Of a stretch of DNA of 64,000 bases, positions 7,399 through 16,097 are shown piece after piece. Within the stretch, counting starts at the first letter, position 1. Each line of letters starts with the position of its first letter. Position numbers and translations under genes: made by a program. Under the pieces are notes generated by a model that made no database searches, was not told where the DNA came from, and saw nothing but the letters and a program-made list of their open reading frames with translations. This stretch comes from Aggregatilineales bacterium. Its GTDB lineage: Bacteria > Chloroflexota > Anaerolineae > Aggregatilineales > Ch27. The stretch is taken from the NCBI GenBank assembly GCA_029976005.1, contig JARKOQ010000037.1:1-64000 (forward strand). Direction: 5' to 3'.

Positions 7399-8478
7399 CT
7401 AGAGTCGCCCGTATTTGCGCATGACGCTCACCAGGGCATCGTGGGGCAGGGCGTGGATCGTGCGCCCCTGCTGGCCGGTCATCGTCTCGGCGGCGCACAG
7501 CGCATTGAGGATCGATTCCTCGACTGCTTCGGCCGCCGCCAGGAAGAGCGGATCGAGCTGCTCGTTGGGCAGCATCTGGACGCAGTCCGGGGCCGAGGCA
7601 TACGGCCACAGGTGATTGCCGACGGTGAAGGCCAGGAAGATATCCCCGCTCCAGTTGTGGCCGTAGCTACCCGACCGGGCAAGGCCGATCGTGGCTCGTT
7701 GGGCGAGGCGCTTGCATTGAAAAGGCAGCAGGGGGGCGTCCGTCGCCAGGATTGCGAGGATGGAAGATTGGGGCTCATGTTCTTCCGGGCCGCGCTGAGC
7801 CAGAGGAACGACCTCCGGGCCGATCTCCTGTCCGACCGGAACTCCCGCGACCATCAGGTCAATACGCTCGCCCTGGTTGGCCTGGACCAGCGCGCCCACC
7901 GTGTACTGGCCGAACGGGGTTGTGGCTATCCGGGATGACGTGCCAATTCCGCCCTTGAAGTCATGGCATTTCATACCCGTGCCGCCGCCGACATTCCCTT
8001 CGACCACCGGGCCGCCAGCCGCGCCTGCCAGGGCCTGGAAGACATGCTCTCGAGTGACATGGAACGCCGGGCCCTGGTTCAGGAATCCGTCGTAGGTCTC
8101 TCCTACTACGGGGAGCTGGCTGCCATAACCGCCGTCGGTCGTAGCCTGCACCAGGGCATCGTAGACCGTGCCCACGGTGTAGGTGCCGGTCAGGGCGATC
8201 TCGCTGATGAGCTGGCCCGATTCCTCCAGCCACAACAGGCCGGTCATCGCGCCGCAGCCGTTGAAGCTGTAGTAGCCGGCGAAGACGTGATCTTCGCGGG
8301 TCGGGCCTTCACGCGGGGCGATAATGGTAACCCCGGTACGGGCGACCTTGGGCGTATCGAAGATCACCGTCGTGTGGCCGACGCGCACGCCGGGCACGTC
8401 CGTGATGGCGTTGTAGGGGCCGGTGGGCAGCCTCCCGATGGAAATGCCCAGGTCGCGCAGACGCGGTTTGTTCGCCAT
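7399..8478 (-). CDS. P1-family peptidase (DmpA/BapA-like N-terminal hydrolase)
   Basis: The 359-residue protein matches the P1/DmpA aminopeptidase family: ITDVPGVRVGHTT near the N-terminus, a GNVGGGTGM stretch, then FKGGIGTSSR (about 174-183), which contains the autocatalytic processing site and the nucleophile Ser. Members cleave themselves into two chains and release D- or L-amino acids or beta-amino acids from short peptides. The C-terminal sequence HALPHDALVSVMRKYGR is typical. The ATG at 8476-8478 is preceded by AGGAGC at correct spacing. There is no export signal, so it is probably cytoplasmic. It may act in peptide recycling, but no neighbour indicates a specific substrate. Confidence 0.9.
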   Translation of the reverse strand: MANKPRLRDLGISIGRLPTGPYNAITDVPGVRVGHTTVIFDTPKVARTGVTIIAPREGPTREDHVFAGYYSFNGCGAMTGLLWLEESGQLISEIALTGTYTVGTVYDALVQATTDGGYGSQLPVVGETYDGFLNQGPAFHVTREHVFQALAGAAGGPVVEGNVGGGTGMKCHDFKGGIGTSSRIATTPFGQYTVGALVQANQGERIDLMVAGVPVGQEIGPEVVPLAQRGPEEHEPQSSILAILATDAPLLPFQCKRLAQRATIGLARSGSYGHNWSGDIFLAFTVGNHLWPYASAPDCVQMLPNEQLDPLFLAAAEAVEESILNALCAAETMTGQQGRTIHALPHDALVSVMRKYGRL

Positions 8479-8602
8479 AGACTTGCTCCTGACATCCAGC
8501 CTGAACTGCCTGGATAGTACCGCGTTCCGGCGCGGGCGTCCCTGTGTGGGTTGACCAGTTTCGCCCTGTCGCTCTGCCCGGATCACTCGGTTGGCGGGCC
8601 GC

Positions 8603-9415
8603 CTAGGGCAGACCGGCGCGGGTATATGTCGTGGGACCTTGCAGGCCGCTGGCATCGAGTGCCTGTTTGAGATTCCGCCCATTGACTGTGATCAGGGCGC
8701 TTTCGATCTCCGGCAGTTCGAAGATGGTCAGGAGAATCTGGGCTTCGATCCGGGGAGCGGCACAGGCTCCGCCGAGTGTCAGATTGCCAGACAGGGCGAC
8801 CTCGGCGTAATCCCCATTGACGGTTACGTTCTGGACGGTGAGGGCGCTGTCTTCGAAGGCGTTGATCAGACCGCTTCCCGACGCGGATGCGCGGTAGGCC
8901 AGCATTGCTCCCAGCGCGAAGCGCAGGTCGGTGGCCGGATCGCCGCTGGATGGGTTGCCGGTCGTGACGAAGACCGCCGAATCGCCACAGCCGACGGTCG
9001 GGCCGGACTGACCGTTATCGTCCGGGGCGATCAGGTAGTAGCCCGGTGGTTGCGCGCCGCTGGGCAGGGGGATGGGCAGGGCCAGTACCTGGCCTTCGAC
9101 GATCTGATCGGCGTCGGTCAGGCAGTTGGCCGTGACCAGAGCGTCGATGGTCGTTCCGCTGGTCAGGGCCAGGTCATACAGGGTATCGCCTGCCGCGACG
9201 ACGTAGGCGAACCAGCCGGCCGGCGCGCAGGCGGGCAGGACCGGCGTGGGGCCGGGGGTGGCCGTGGGACTGACGAGCGGTGTGCCGGCGAAGAGTGGGG
9301 TGATGGTCGCGGGCAGGCGCGGCCCGGCGGTCGGCTGGGGGGTGAGCAGGTTACAGCCCAGGCTGCCCGCGATCAGGAGCAGCAAACCCAGCCAGGGGAT
9401 TCGTTTGGGGGGCAA
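8603..9415 (-). CDS. Lipoprotein with LysM and GerMN-like domains
   Basis: The 270-residue product starts with a short basic tail, a hydrophobic stretch and a lipobox, SLGC, with Cys21 as the lipidated residue. A Pro/Thr-rich linker follows (about 23-62). A LysM peptidoglycan-binding motif lies at about 68-113 (YVVAAGDTLYDLALTSGTTI). The C-terminal half (about 145-260) resembles a GerMN/sporulation-type beta domain (TVNGDYAEVALSGNLTLGG, IEAQILLTIFELPEI, VTVNG-like turn). The protein probably sits on the outer face of the cytoplasmic membrane in contact with the cell wall. The start is TTG, supported by AAGGAGGT five bases upstream. It is 24 bp from the HIT gene on the same strand and may be co-expressed. 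Confidence 0.85.
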   Translation of the reverse strand: MPPKRIPWLGLLLLIAGSLGCNLLTPQPTAGPRLPATITPLFAGTPLVSPTATPGPTPVLPACAPAGWFAYVVAAGDTLYDLALTSGTTIDALVTANCLTDADQIVEGQVLALPIPLPSGAQPPGYYLIAPDDNGQSGPTVGCGDSAVFVTTGNPSSGDPATDLRFALGAMLAYRASASGSGLINAFEDSALTVQNVTVNGDYAEVALSGNLTLGGACAAPRIEAQILLTIFELPEIESALITVNGRNLKQALDASGLQGPTTYTRAGLP

Positions 9416-9439
9416 TGCGACCTCCTTGTGCGGCTAGCG

Positions 9440-9889
9440 TCAGGCGAGGCTGGCGCGCAGTTCGGCAGCCATCCGGTCCAACTCGGCCCGATCGGGCATC
9501 GGGAGGCCCATGGCCTGGGCGAAGCTCTTGAGGCTGGGCTGCAAGGCGTCTCCTGGGTAACGCGGCAGGATGTGCATATGGACATGGGGAACATCCTGTC
9601 CGGCCAGCGGGCCATTGTTCTGGAAGAGATTCAGCCCTTCGCAGCCGGAGGCCGCCTTGACCGCGCGGGCGACCTGGACGGTCGTCCTGAACAGAGCTTC
9701 GGCCTGGGCGGCGTCCAGGTCGTACACGGTTTCGACGTGCGCGCGCGGGACGACCAGAACACGATAGGGTACCGGCTGGCGGATGTCCATGAAGGCGGCG
9801 GTGAAGTCGTCCTGGTAGACAAAGCTGCCCGGCGCGCGGCCGTTCAGGATACGGCAGAAGATGCATTCGGATGGGTTGATCGTGGTCAA
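9440..9889 (-). CDS. HIT-family nucleotide hydrolase/transferase
   Basis: The 149-residue protein has the histidine-triad motif HVHMHILP at about 121-128 and the N-terminal CIFCRILNG zinc-binding pattern, followed by YRVLVVPRAHVETVYDL. HIT proteins cleave phosphoramidates or dinucleoside polyphosphates such as Ap4A. The start is TTG at 9887-9889, with AGGAG eight bases upstream. A second, more Ap4A-phosphorylase-like HIT protein is encoded at 20927-21418, so this genome segment carries two distinct types. It is divergent from the thymidylate-kinase-like operon that begins at 10024. Confidence 0.92.
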   Translation of the reverse strand: MTTINPSECIFCRILNGRAPGSFVYQDDFTAAFMDIRQPVPYRVLVVPRAHVETVYDLDAAQAEALFRTTVQVARAVKAASGCEGLNLFQNNGPLAGQDVPHVHMHILPRYPGDALQPSLKSFAQAMGLPMPDRAELDRMAAELRASLA

Positions 9890-10023
9890 AGCCGGGGCTC
9901 CTGCGCTACAATCAGCGATATTGCGGTCTACGCTATCTCCAGGCTTGAGTATACTACTCTATACAACAACCAACCCGTTGGCGGATCGTCTGCCGGTGAC
10001 AAGGAAGAAGGGATCGAGGCATT

Positions 10024-10776
10024 ATGGCAACCCTGCCGGATGGGACCCAGCTCCCCGGTAAAATGTTCATCGTGGAAGGAATCGATGGGAGCGGCAAGAG
10101 CACCCAGCTCGATATCCTTCATAAGTGGCTGTTGGGCGAAGGCTACGTGGTGGTGTTCACGGAGTGGAACTCATCCCCCGTGGTGCGCACCACAACCAAG
10201 AAGGGCAAGAAGGATCGTCTGCTCACGCCGATGAGCTTCAGCCTGATTCACGCCGCCGACCTGGCCGACCGGATGGAGCGCCAGATCATCCCGGCGCTCA
10301 AGGCCGGTGCAATCGTGCTGGCCGACCGTTACATCTATACTGCCTTCGCCCGCGACGCGGCACGTGGCCTCGACCGGGCCTGGATTCGCAAGCTGTACAA
10401 CTTCGCGGTGCGCCCGACCGTGTCCTTCTATTTCCGCGTGCCGCTGGACGAATCGTTGGAGCGGATCATGACCGGCCGTCCGGAGCTGAAGTATTACGAG
10501 GCCGGTCTGGACATGGGCTTCGCCTCCGACCCTTACGAATCCTTCAAGATTTTCCAGAGCCGCATTCTGAACGAATACGACCGGATGGTCGGTGAATTCG
10601 GGTTGGAAGTCGTCGACGCGACCCAGACCCTGGTCGCCCAGCAGCAGTTTGTGCGGCAGGTGGTCGAGCCGCACCTGGCGGGCGTGCGGGAGACCCAGCC
10701 GATCGCCTGGCGCGAAACGCTCAGTCGTGAATCGCTGTACGGGCGCTATCTGACCGGCGGCATGAGCCATCCCTAA
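10024..10776 (+). CDS. Thymidylate-kinase-like P-loop protein (first of a pair)
   Basis: This 250-residue protein belongs to the dTMP-kinase fold: a Walker A loop GIDGSGKS at residues 19-26, preceded by the strand MFIVE, and a VLADRYIYTAF motif where thymidylate kinases have DRY plus the substrate loop. It differs from housekeeping Tmk: it is longer (about 210 is usual), the DRY segment continues as IYTAFARDAARG rather than the normal SxxAYQG-like loop, and there is an additional C-terminal tail of about 40 residues. It therefore probably phosphorylates another nucleotide or phosphorylated ligand. It forms an operon with a related gene 12 bp downstream and a CYTH gene. The GAGG before the ATG acts as ribosome-binding site. 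Confidence 0.8.
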   Translation: MATLPDGTQLPGKMFIVEGIDGSGKSTQLDILHKWLLGEGYVVVFTEWNSSPVVRTTTKKGKKDRLLTPMSFSLIHAADLADRMERQIIPALKAGAIVLADRYIYTAFARDAARGLDRAWIRKLYNFAVRPTVSFYFRVPLDESLERIMTGRPELKYYEAGLDMGFASDPYESFKIFQSRILNEYDRMVGEFGLEVVDATQTLVAQQQFVRQVVEPHLAGVRETQPIAWRETLSRESLYGRYLTGGMSHP

Positions 10777-10788
10777 GGAGAGATCGTC

Positions 10789-11487
10789 ATGACCCAGATG
10801 CAGACCTATGGCTATCCGCTGCCCGGCATGCCCGACGACGAACTGCCCGGCAAGCTGATCGTGATCGAAGGCACCGACGGCGTGGGACGCTCCACCCAGG
10901 TGGCCCTGCTGCGCGAATGGCTGGAACAGAATGGCTACGGCGCGGTGCAGACCGGCCTGGCGCGCTCCGCGCTGGCGGCGCAGGGCATCAATAAGGCCAA
11001 GCAGGGCAACACCCTCAGCCCGCTGACCATGGACCTGTTCTACGCGACCGACTTCGTGGATCGGCTGGAAAAAGAGATTCTCCCGGCCTTGCGGGCGGGT
11101 TTCGTGATGCTGACCGACCGCTACATTTACGCGCCGATCGCGCGCGCTCTGGCACGCGGGGCCGACCCGGACTGGATTACCTCGGTCTACGGCTTTGCGA
11201 TCGTGCCCGATGCGATCTTCTACCTCCGCGCCGATCTGGACTCGATCGTGCCGCGCGTCCTGGCGTCGCGAGGGGCCTTCGACTACTGGGAAAGCGGCTC
11301 TGACTTCCTGGCCGGCACGGACCTGTATCACAACTACATCACCTATCAGACCAGCATCATCCAACAGTTCGATTCGATGGCCGACCGGTTCAAATTCCGC
11401 GTCATCGACGCCAACCGCGACGTCTATCCGGTCTTTGTCGATCTGAAGGCCCAGATCAGCGAGATCGTGGCTGGGATGCGGCGCTAG
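10789..11487 (+). CDS. Thymidylate-kinase-like P-loop protein with altered Walker A (second of a pair)
   Basis: The 232-residue protein is a paralogue of the product of 10024-10776 (ELPGKLIVIEGTDGVGRSTQ against QLPGKMFIVEGIDGSGKSTQ, and TDRYIYAPIARALARG against ADRYIYTAFARDAARG). Its Walker A, GTDGVGRS at 28-35, has Arg34 instead of the lysine that normally contacts the beta and gamma phosphates. Either the protein is catalytically impaired and acts as partner of the first, or it is adapted to another ligand. AAGGAGA precedes the ATG. The very similar spacing and the conserved order suggest a heteromeric pair, which is inference. Confidence 0.8.
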   Translation: MTQMQTYGYPLPGMPDDELPGKLIVIEGTDGVGRSTQVALLREWLEQNGYGAVQTGLARSALAAQGINKAKQGNTLSPLTMDLFYATDFVDRLEKEILPALRAGFVMLTDRYIYAPIARALARGADPDWITSVYGFAIVPDAIFYLRADLDSIVPRVLASRGAFDYWESGSDFLAGTDLYHNYITYQTSIIQQFDSMADRFKFRVIDANRDVYPVFVDLKAQISEIVAGMRR

Positions 11488-11498
11488 CCGGACTGCCG

Positions 11499-12134
11499 AT
11501 GGCCGAAGACCTGAATGGGCAGGCGGCGCGGTATCTGGAGATCGAAGCCAAGCTGCTGGTGGAAGACCTTGGCCCGATCGCGGGCAGGCTGGCCGCGCTG
11601 GGCGCCATCCAGCGCAAGCCGCGCGTCCTGGAACGGAATGTCCGCTACGACGATGCTGCCGGGAGCCTGATTCCGGCCGGGATCGTGTTGCGTCTGCGCC
11701 AGGACAGCCAGATTCGATTGACCTACAAGGAGCGCCCGGCCGAAGTGCTGGCGGGGCCGCTCGTGGCCCAGCGCTTCGAGGCCGAGGTGACGCTCGATGA
11801 CTTCGAGACGATGGCCCTGATCCTCGGCCGGTTGGGCTACCATCCCGTGATGGCGTACGAGAAATACCGCACGACCTACGAACTGGGCGAGGTCGAGATC
11901 GTCCTGGACGAGATGCCCTACGGTCTGTTCGTCGAGATCGAGGGCCGCCCGGAGCCGATCGAGGCCGCGATCGAGGCCCTGGGGCTGTCCGGTTGCCAGC
12001 GTTTTCGGGAGAGCTACGCCCAGCTCTTCGATCGCGTTCGCGCCCGGCTTGGCCTGACCTTCACCGATTTGACTTTTGCCAATTTCGCGGGGATCAGCGT
12101 CCCGCCGGAAGCCTTTGCACCCTCGGAGGATTAA
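11499..12134 (+). CDS. CYTH-domain protein (CyaB/ThTPase superfamily)
   Basis: The 211-residue product begins with LEIEAK, the ExExK signature of CYTH proteins, and continues with alternating charged beta strands forming the triphosphate tunnel ([51 protein letters not shown]). CYTH enzymes bind triphosphorylated ligands and include adenylate cyclase type IV, thiamine triphosphatase and inorganic tripolyphosphatase. This one cannot be assigned to a subtype by eye. It follows the kinase-like pair by 11 bp, and the mutase gene begins 8 bp after its stop, so all four are likely co-transcribed. CYTH is often associated with CHAD proteins, two of which are encoded nearby. Confidence 0.88.
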   Translation: MAEDLNGQAARYLEIEAKLLVEDLGPIAGRLAALGAIQRKPRVLERNVRYDDAAGSLIPAGIVLRLRQDSQIRLTYKERPAEVLAGPLVAQRFEAEVTLDDFETMALILGRLGYHPVMAYEKYRTTYELGEVEIVLDEMPYGLFVEIEGRPEPIEAAIEALGLSGCQRFRESYAQLFDRVRARLGLTFTDLTFANFAGISVPPEAFAPSED

Positions 12135-12142
12135 CCAGCGCT

Positions 12143-13792
12143 ATGAGCGACGAGCGACGGCAGTGGGAAGAGACCATTCTTGGCCCGGCACTGAAGCGTT
12201 TTCCGGAGCGGCGGCCGGATTTTCAGACCTCGTCCGGGATTCCGTTGGAGCGCCTGTATACGCCGGAAGACGTCCCACAGGATTACGAGGCGACCAGCGG
12301 TTATCCGGGCCAGTACCCGTATACCCGCGGCGTCCAGCCGACGATGTATCGCGGGCGGCTGTGGACGATGCGCCAGTACGCAGGCTATGCCAGCGCTGAG
12401 GAATCAAATGCCCGCTACCGCTACCTGCTCGACGCCGGGCAGACCGGTCTGAGCGTGGCTTTCGACCTGCCGACCCAGATCGGATACGACGCCGACGATC
12501 CGATGGCCCTGGGTGAGGTCGGTAAGGTCGGGGTGAGCATCAGCAGCCTGCGTGATATGGCCCGGCTGTTCGAAGGCATCCCGCTGGACAAGGTATCCAC
12601 CAGCATGACGATCAACGCCCCGGCGGCGATCCTGCTGGCGCTGTACATCGCGGTGGCCAAACAGCAGGGCGTTGGCTCGGACAAACTGCGCGGCACCGTC
12701 CAGAACGACATCCTGAAGGAATATCTGGCGCGCGGGACGTACATCTTTCCGCCGGGGCCGAGCATGCGCCTGATCACGGACCTGTTCGCGTTCTGCAAGC
12801 AGTCCGTGCCCAAGTGGAACACGATCAGCATCAGCGGCTACCACATCCGCGAGGCGGGCAGCACGGCCGTGCAGGAAGTGGCCTTCACCCTGGCCGACGG
12901 GATCGCCTACGTCGAAGCGGCGATCGCCGCCGGGCTGGAAGTCGACGAGTTTGCCCCGCAGCTTTCCTTCTTCTTCAACGCCCACAATCAGTTCCTGGAG
13001 GAGGTCGCCAAGTTCCGGGCGGCGCGGCGGCTGTGGGCGGAGATCATGCGCGAGCGTTTCGGCGCGCAGCAGGCCGAGAGCCTGCGCCTCAAGTTCCATG
13101 CCCAGACGGGCGGCAGCACGCTGACGGCCCAGCAGCCCCAGAATAACATCGTGCGGGTGACGATCCAGGCCCTGGCGGCGGTACTGGGCGGCGCGCAGTC
13201 GCTGCATACCAACAGCATGGACGAGGCTCTGGCCCTGCCCACCGAGGAAGCCGTCCAGGTCGCGCTGCGCACCCAGCAGATCATCGCCTATGAAAGCGGC
13301 GTGGCGGATACCATCGACCCGCTGGGTGGTAGCTACGCAGTCGAGGCCCTGACCGAATCGATCTACCAGAAGGCGCGCGAGTACATCGCCCGGATCGATT
13401 CGATGGGCGGCTCGCTGGCGGCCATCGAAAACGGCTTCATGACGCGCGAGATTCAGGACGCGGCCTACGCCTACCAGCAGGCGGTCGAGTCGCATGACCA
13501 GGTTGTGGTCGGGGTCAACCAGTTCGCAGTCGAGGAAACCCGGCACATGAACATCCTGCGGGTCGATCCGGCGATCGAGCAGCAGCAGCGCGCCCGGCTG
13601 GCCCAACTCCGCGCGGAGCGCGACGGCGCGAAAGTCACCGAACTGCTGGGGCGGCTCGATACGGCCGCGCGCGGGACGGAGAACCTGCTGCCCCTGTTCA
13701 TCGAGTGCGTGGAGCACGACGCGACTCTGGGCGAGATTTGCGGCGTGCTGCGCAAGGTGTTTGGCGAATACCGGCCGGACGTGATGATCTGA
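12143..13792 (+). CDS. Methylmalonyl-CoA mutase, catalytic (large) subunit
   Basis: The 549-residue protein is the acyl-CoA mutase TIM-barrel domain only. The cobalamin-binding domain found at the C-terminus of single-chain mutases is absent, so a separate B12-binding subunit must be encoded elsewhere. Residues that define methylmalonyl-CoA specificity are kept: Tyr79 in MRQYAG (Propionibacterium Tyr89), Arg197 in LARGTY (Arg207) and His234 in SGYHIREAG (His244). This argues against isobutyryl- or hydroxyisobutyryl-CoA mutase. It converts (R)-methylmalonyl-CoA to succinyl-CoA. The start is the ATG at 12143; GGAGG at 12125-12129 is rather far upstream. Epimerase and carboxylase genes nearby complete a propionyl-CoA pathway. 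Confidence 0.92.
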   Translation: MSDERRQWEETILGPALKRFPERRPDFQTSSGIPLERLYTPEDVPQDYEATSGYPGQYPYTRGVQPTMYRGRLWTMRQYAGYASAEESNARYRYLLDAGQTGLSVAFDLPTQIGYDADDPMALGEVGKVGVSISSLRDMARLFEGIPLDKVSTSMTINAPAAILLALYIAVAKQQGVGSDKLRGTVQNDILKEYLARGTYIFPPGPSMRLITDLFAFCKQSVPKWNTISISGYHIREAGSTAVQEVAFTLADGIAYVEAAIAAGLEVDEFAPQLSFFFNAHNQFLEEVAKFRAARRLWAEIMRERFGAQQAESLRLKFHAQTGGSTLTAQQPQNNIVRVTIQALAAVLGGAQSLHTNSMDEALALPTEEAVQVALRTQQIIAYESGVADTIDPLGGSYAVEALTESIYQKAREYIARIDSMGGSLAAIENGFMTREIQDAAYAYQQAVESHDQVVVGVNQFAVEETRHMNILRVDPAIEQQQRARLAQLRAERDGAKVTELLGRLDTAARGTENLLPLFIECVEHDATLGEICGVLRKVFGEYRPDVMI

Positions 13793-13819
13793 CAGGCCAG
13801 ACGAATCGAAAGCGACAGT

Positions 13820-13854
13820 CAGGCGGCGCGGCACGGAGACGTGTCCGCCGCCTG
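13820..13854 (+). terminator. Hairpin after the mutase gene
   Basis: CAGGCGGCG (13820-13828) pairs with CGCCGCCTG (13846-13854), with further partial pairing inside the loop. TGTTTGT follows. It lies 28 bp after the mutase stop and probably ends the kinase-like/CYTH/mutase transcript. Confidence 0.55.
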
Positions 13855-14059
13855 TGTTTGTCCGGGCCTGCCCGACCAAACCGGGGTCAATCTCACCCCG
13901 GCTCCCCAATCTGATAGATTTTGAGGGGGGATCGCATCTATCATCCGTGCGAAATGGCCTGCGGATACGGCCGTCGCCAGGAGCGCCGCCGGTTGTTGGG
14001 CTGAGAAGAGCAGGTTGAACCACAAAGACGCCAGGGAGAAACGCGGAGAAAGGCAAGGC

Positions 14060-14491
14060 ATGGGAAAGGGACTGCGCCTGATGTGCGCGGCCTTCGTGGC
14101 GATCGGGATCGTCCACCTGATCGCGGCGATCCGGGCGATCCAGTTTGGCGCGGACTATGCAGCGCTGGGTGTGAGCTTTCCTCCGGCGGCGCAGATGATC
14201 TTCAGCGCGATCTGGGCGGTCGCTTTTCCGTGGATGGCCTGGCGAGCCTGGCGGCGACGTAACGGATTCCGGCGGCGGGTGTTCCTTCTCGTTGTGGCTT
14301 ATGGCTTGGCGCAAGCGGCCTGGTGGCGGATCTATGCCCAATCGGACTATGCCGTGCAGCGCTGGCCGTTCGCCGTCCTGATGACCGCGCTCGGTATCAT
14401 TCTGGTAGCCTGGGTTTTGAATCGCCCGTCCGTGCGGGCATATGACAGGCCGGGGTTTCCCCGGCCGAACGGTGAGGACCGTACCCGATGA
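14060..14491 (+). CDS. Small integral membrane protein of unknown function
   Basis: The 143-residue protein has four predicted hydrophobic segments (starting near [20 protein letters not shown], then [32 protein letters not shown] and [17 protein letters not shown]) separated by Arg-rich loops ([12 protein letters not shown]). I choose the ATG at 14060, preceded by GAGAAAGGCAAGG. The frame is open further upstream, but that part comes from an ACCACAAAGACGCC-type intergenic sequence. The stop overlaps the ATG of the carboxyltransferase gene (ATGA), so translation is coupled to it, though a link to carboxylation is not evident. Confidence 0.75.
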   Translation: MGKGLRLMCAAFVAIGIVHLIAAIRAIQFGADYAALGVSFPPAAQMIFSAIWAVAFPWMAWRAWRRRNGFRRRVFLLVVAYGLAQAAWWRIYAQSDYAVQRWPFAVLMTALGIILVAWVLNRPSVRAYDRPGFPRPNGEDRTR

Positions 14492-16047
14492 CTGAACTCG
14501 ATCCCAAAATCGCGGCTCTGCGCGCCAAGCGCGCCCAGGGCAGACTTGGCGGCGGGCAGGACCGCATCGACCGCCAGCACGAATCCGGCAAACTCACGGC
14601 ACGCGAACGCCTGGACATCCTGCTCGATCCGGGCAGCTTTCGCGAGATCGACGCCTTTGTCGTCCAGCGCGGCCGGGACTTTGGCATGGACGACCCGGAC
14701 AAGCAGTTTTTGGGCGACAGCGTGGTGACCGGCTGGGGCACCGTCGATGGGCGGCTGATTTATGTCTATTCCCAGGACTTCACCGTGCTGGGCGGCAGCC
14801 TGAGCGAAGTCCACGCCGAGAAGATCGTCAAGATCATGGAAATGGCGATGAAGAACGGCGCGCCGATCATCGGCATCAACGACAGTGGCGGCGCGCGCAT
14901 CCAGGAAGGCGTGGTCAGCCTGGATGGCTTCGCCAGCATTTTCCTGCGCAATACCCTCGCCAGCGGCGTGGTGCCGCAGCTCAGCGCGATTATGGGGCCG
15001 TGCGCGGGTGGGGCGGTTTACAGCCCGGCTCTGACCGACTTCATCTTCATGGTGAAGGATACCAGCCACATGTTCGTAACCGGGCCGGACGTGATCCGGC
15101 AGGTCACCCGCGAAGTGGTCACCAAGGAAGCGTTGGGCGGCGCGGTGACTCACAGTTCGGTCAGCGGGGTCAGCCACTTCGCCACCGAAAGCGAGGAAGA
15201 CTGCCTGTTCCTGATCCGGGAGCTATTGAGCTACCTCCCCCAGAACAACCTGGAAGATCCGCCTTTCGTGCCCACCCAGGATGATCCCCTGCGCGTCGAG
15301 GAAGCCCTCGACTCGATCGTGCCCGACAACCCCAACAAGCCCTACGACATGAAGGAAGTCCTGCGCCTGATCGTGGATGACCGGCGCTTCCTGGAGGTGC
15401 ACGAGCATTATGCGCCGAATGTCGTGGTAGGCTTTGCCCGGCTGGGCGGTCACAGCGTGGGGATCATCGCCAATCAGCCGGCTGTGCTTGCCGGCGTGCT
15501 GGACATCGAATCCAGCGAAAAAGCAGCCCGTTTCATCCGTTTCTGCGATGCGTTCAATATCCCGATCATCACCTTCGAGGATGTGCCGGGCTTCATGCCT
15601 GGGGTGGCTCAGGAACACGGCGGGATCATCCGCTCCGGGGCCAAGCTGCTCTTCGCCTACTGCGAAGCCACTGTGCCCAAGATTACCGTGGTCACGCGCA
15701 AGGCCTACGGCGGCGCATACTGCGTCATGAACAGCGCCGCTGTGCGGGCTGACCTCAACCTGGCCTGGCCGACGGCCGAATTCGCCGTGATGGGACCGGA
15801 AGGGGCTGTGAACATCGTTTTCAAGCGCGAGCTGGACAAGGCCGAAGACGCCGACTCGCTGCGGGCGAAGCTCGTGGCGGAATACCGGGAGCGCTTCGCC
15901 AATCCCTACGTGGCGGCGTCGCGGGGTTACATCGACGATATCATCGAGCCGCGCGATACCCGGCCGCGCCTGATCAACGCCCTGGAAATGCTGCGCAACA
16001 AGCGCGATTCGAATCCGCCCCGCAAGCACGGCAATATTCCGTTGTAA
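14488..16047 (+). CDS. Acyl-CoA (propionyl-CoA) carboxylase, carboxyltransferase subunit
   Basis: The 519-residue protein has the complete two-half crotonase-like carboxyltransferase fold: [13 protein letters not shown] at the start, the acyl-CoA-binding [12 protein letters not shown], the oxyanion-hole segment [12 protein letters not shown] with [12 protein letters not shown], and in the second half the biotin side, [20 protein letters not shown] and [13 protein letters not shown]. It transfers CO2 from carboxybiotin to an acyl-CoA. Similarity to PccB/MmdA and the neighbouring epimerase and mutase point to propionyl-CoA, although acetyl-CoA cannot be excluded by eye. Biotin carboxylase and biotin carrier follow on the same strand, so the three genes make a full enzyme. 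Confidence 0.93.
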   Translation: MTELDPKIAALRAKRAQGRLGGGQDRIDRQHESGKLTARERLDILLDPGSFREIDAFVVQRGRDFGMDDPDKQFLGDSVVTGWGTVDGRLIYVYSQDFTVLGGSLSEVHAEKIVKIMEMAMKNGAPIIGINDSGGARIQEGVVSLDGFASIFLRNTLASGVVPQLSAIMGPCAGGAVYSPALTDFIFMVKDTSHMFVTGPDVIRQVTREVVTKEALGGAVTHSSVSGVSHFATESEEDCLFLIRELLSYLPQNNLEDPPFVPTQDDPLRVEEALDSIVPDNPNKPYDMKEVLRLIVDDRRFLEVHEHYAPNVVVGFARLGGHSVGIIANQPAVLAGVLDIESSEKAARFIRFCDAFNIPIITFEDVPGFMPGVAQEHGGIIRSGAKLLFAYCEATVPKITVVTRKAYGGAYCVMNSAAVRADLNLAWPTAEFAVMGPEGAVNIVFKRELDKAEDADSLRAKLVAEYRERFANPYVAASRGYIDDIIEPRDTRPRLINALEMLRNKRDSNPPRKHGNIPL

Positions 16048-16097
16048 CAGAGGCGTGTAGCGTTGCGCACAGTTCGCTGAACTCTGGGAATGGAATC

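Noticed and set aside
8591..10234. Long plus-strand frame antisense to the LysM lipoprotein and HIT genes
   Set aside because: The opposite strand has two genes with clear motifs and ribosome-binding sites; long antisense frames are usual in high-GC DNA.
13909..13925. ATCTGATAGATTTTGAG, repeated with one mismatch at 61923-61939
   Set aside because: A 17-mer pair with one mismatch is expected by chance several times in 64 kb; no further similarity around the copies.
14016..14050. ACCACAAAGACGCC-like stretch before the small membrane gene
   Set aside because: A familiar kind of intergenic sequence in environmental genomes; only one copy is seen here, so no repeat family can be supported.
12404..14341. 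645-codon minus-strand frame opposite methylmalonyl-CoA mutase
   Set aside because: Composition is Arg/Asp/His/Gln-rich without domains, a shadow of the GC-rich mutase codons.
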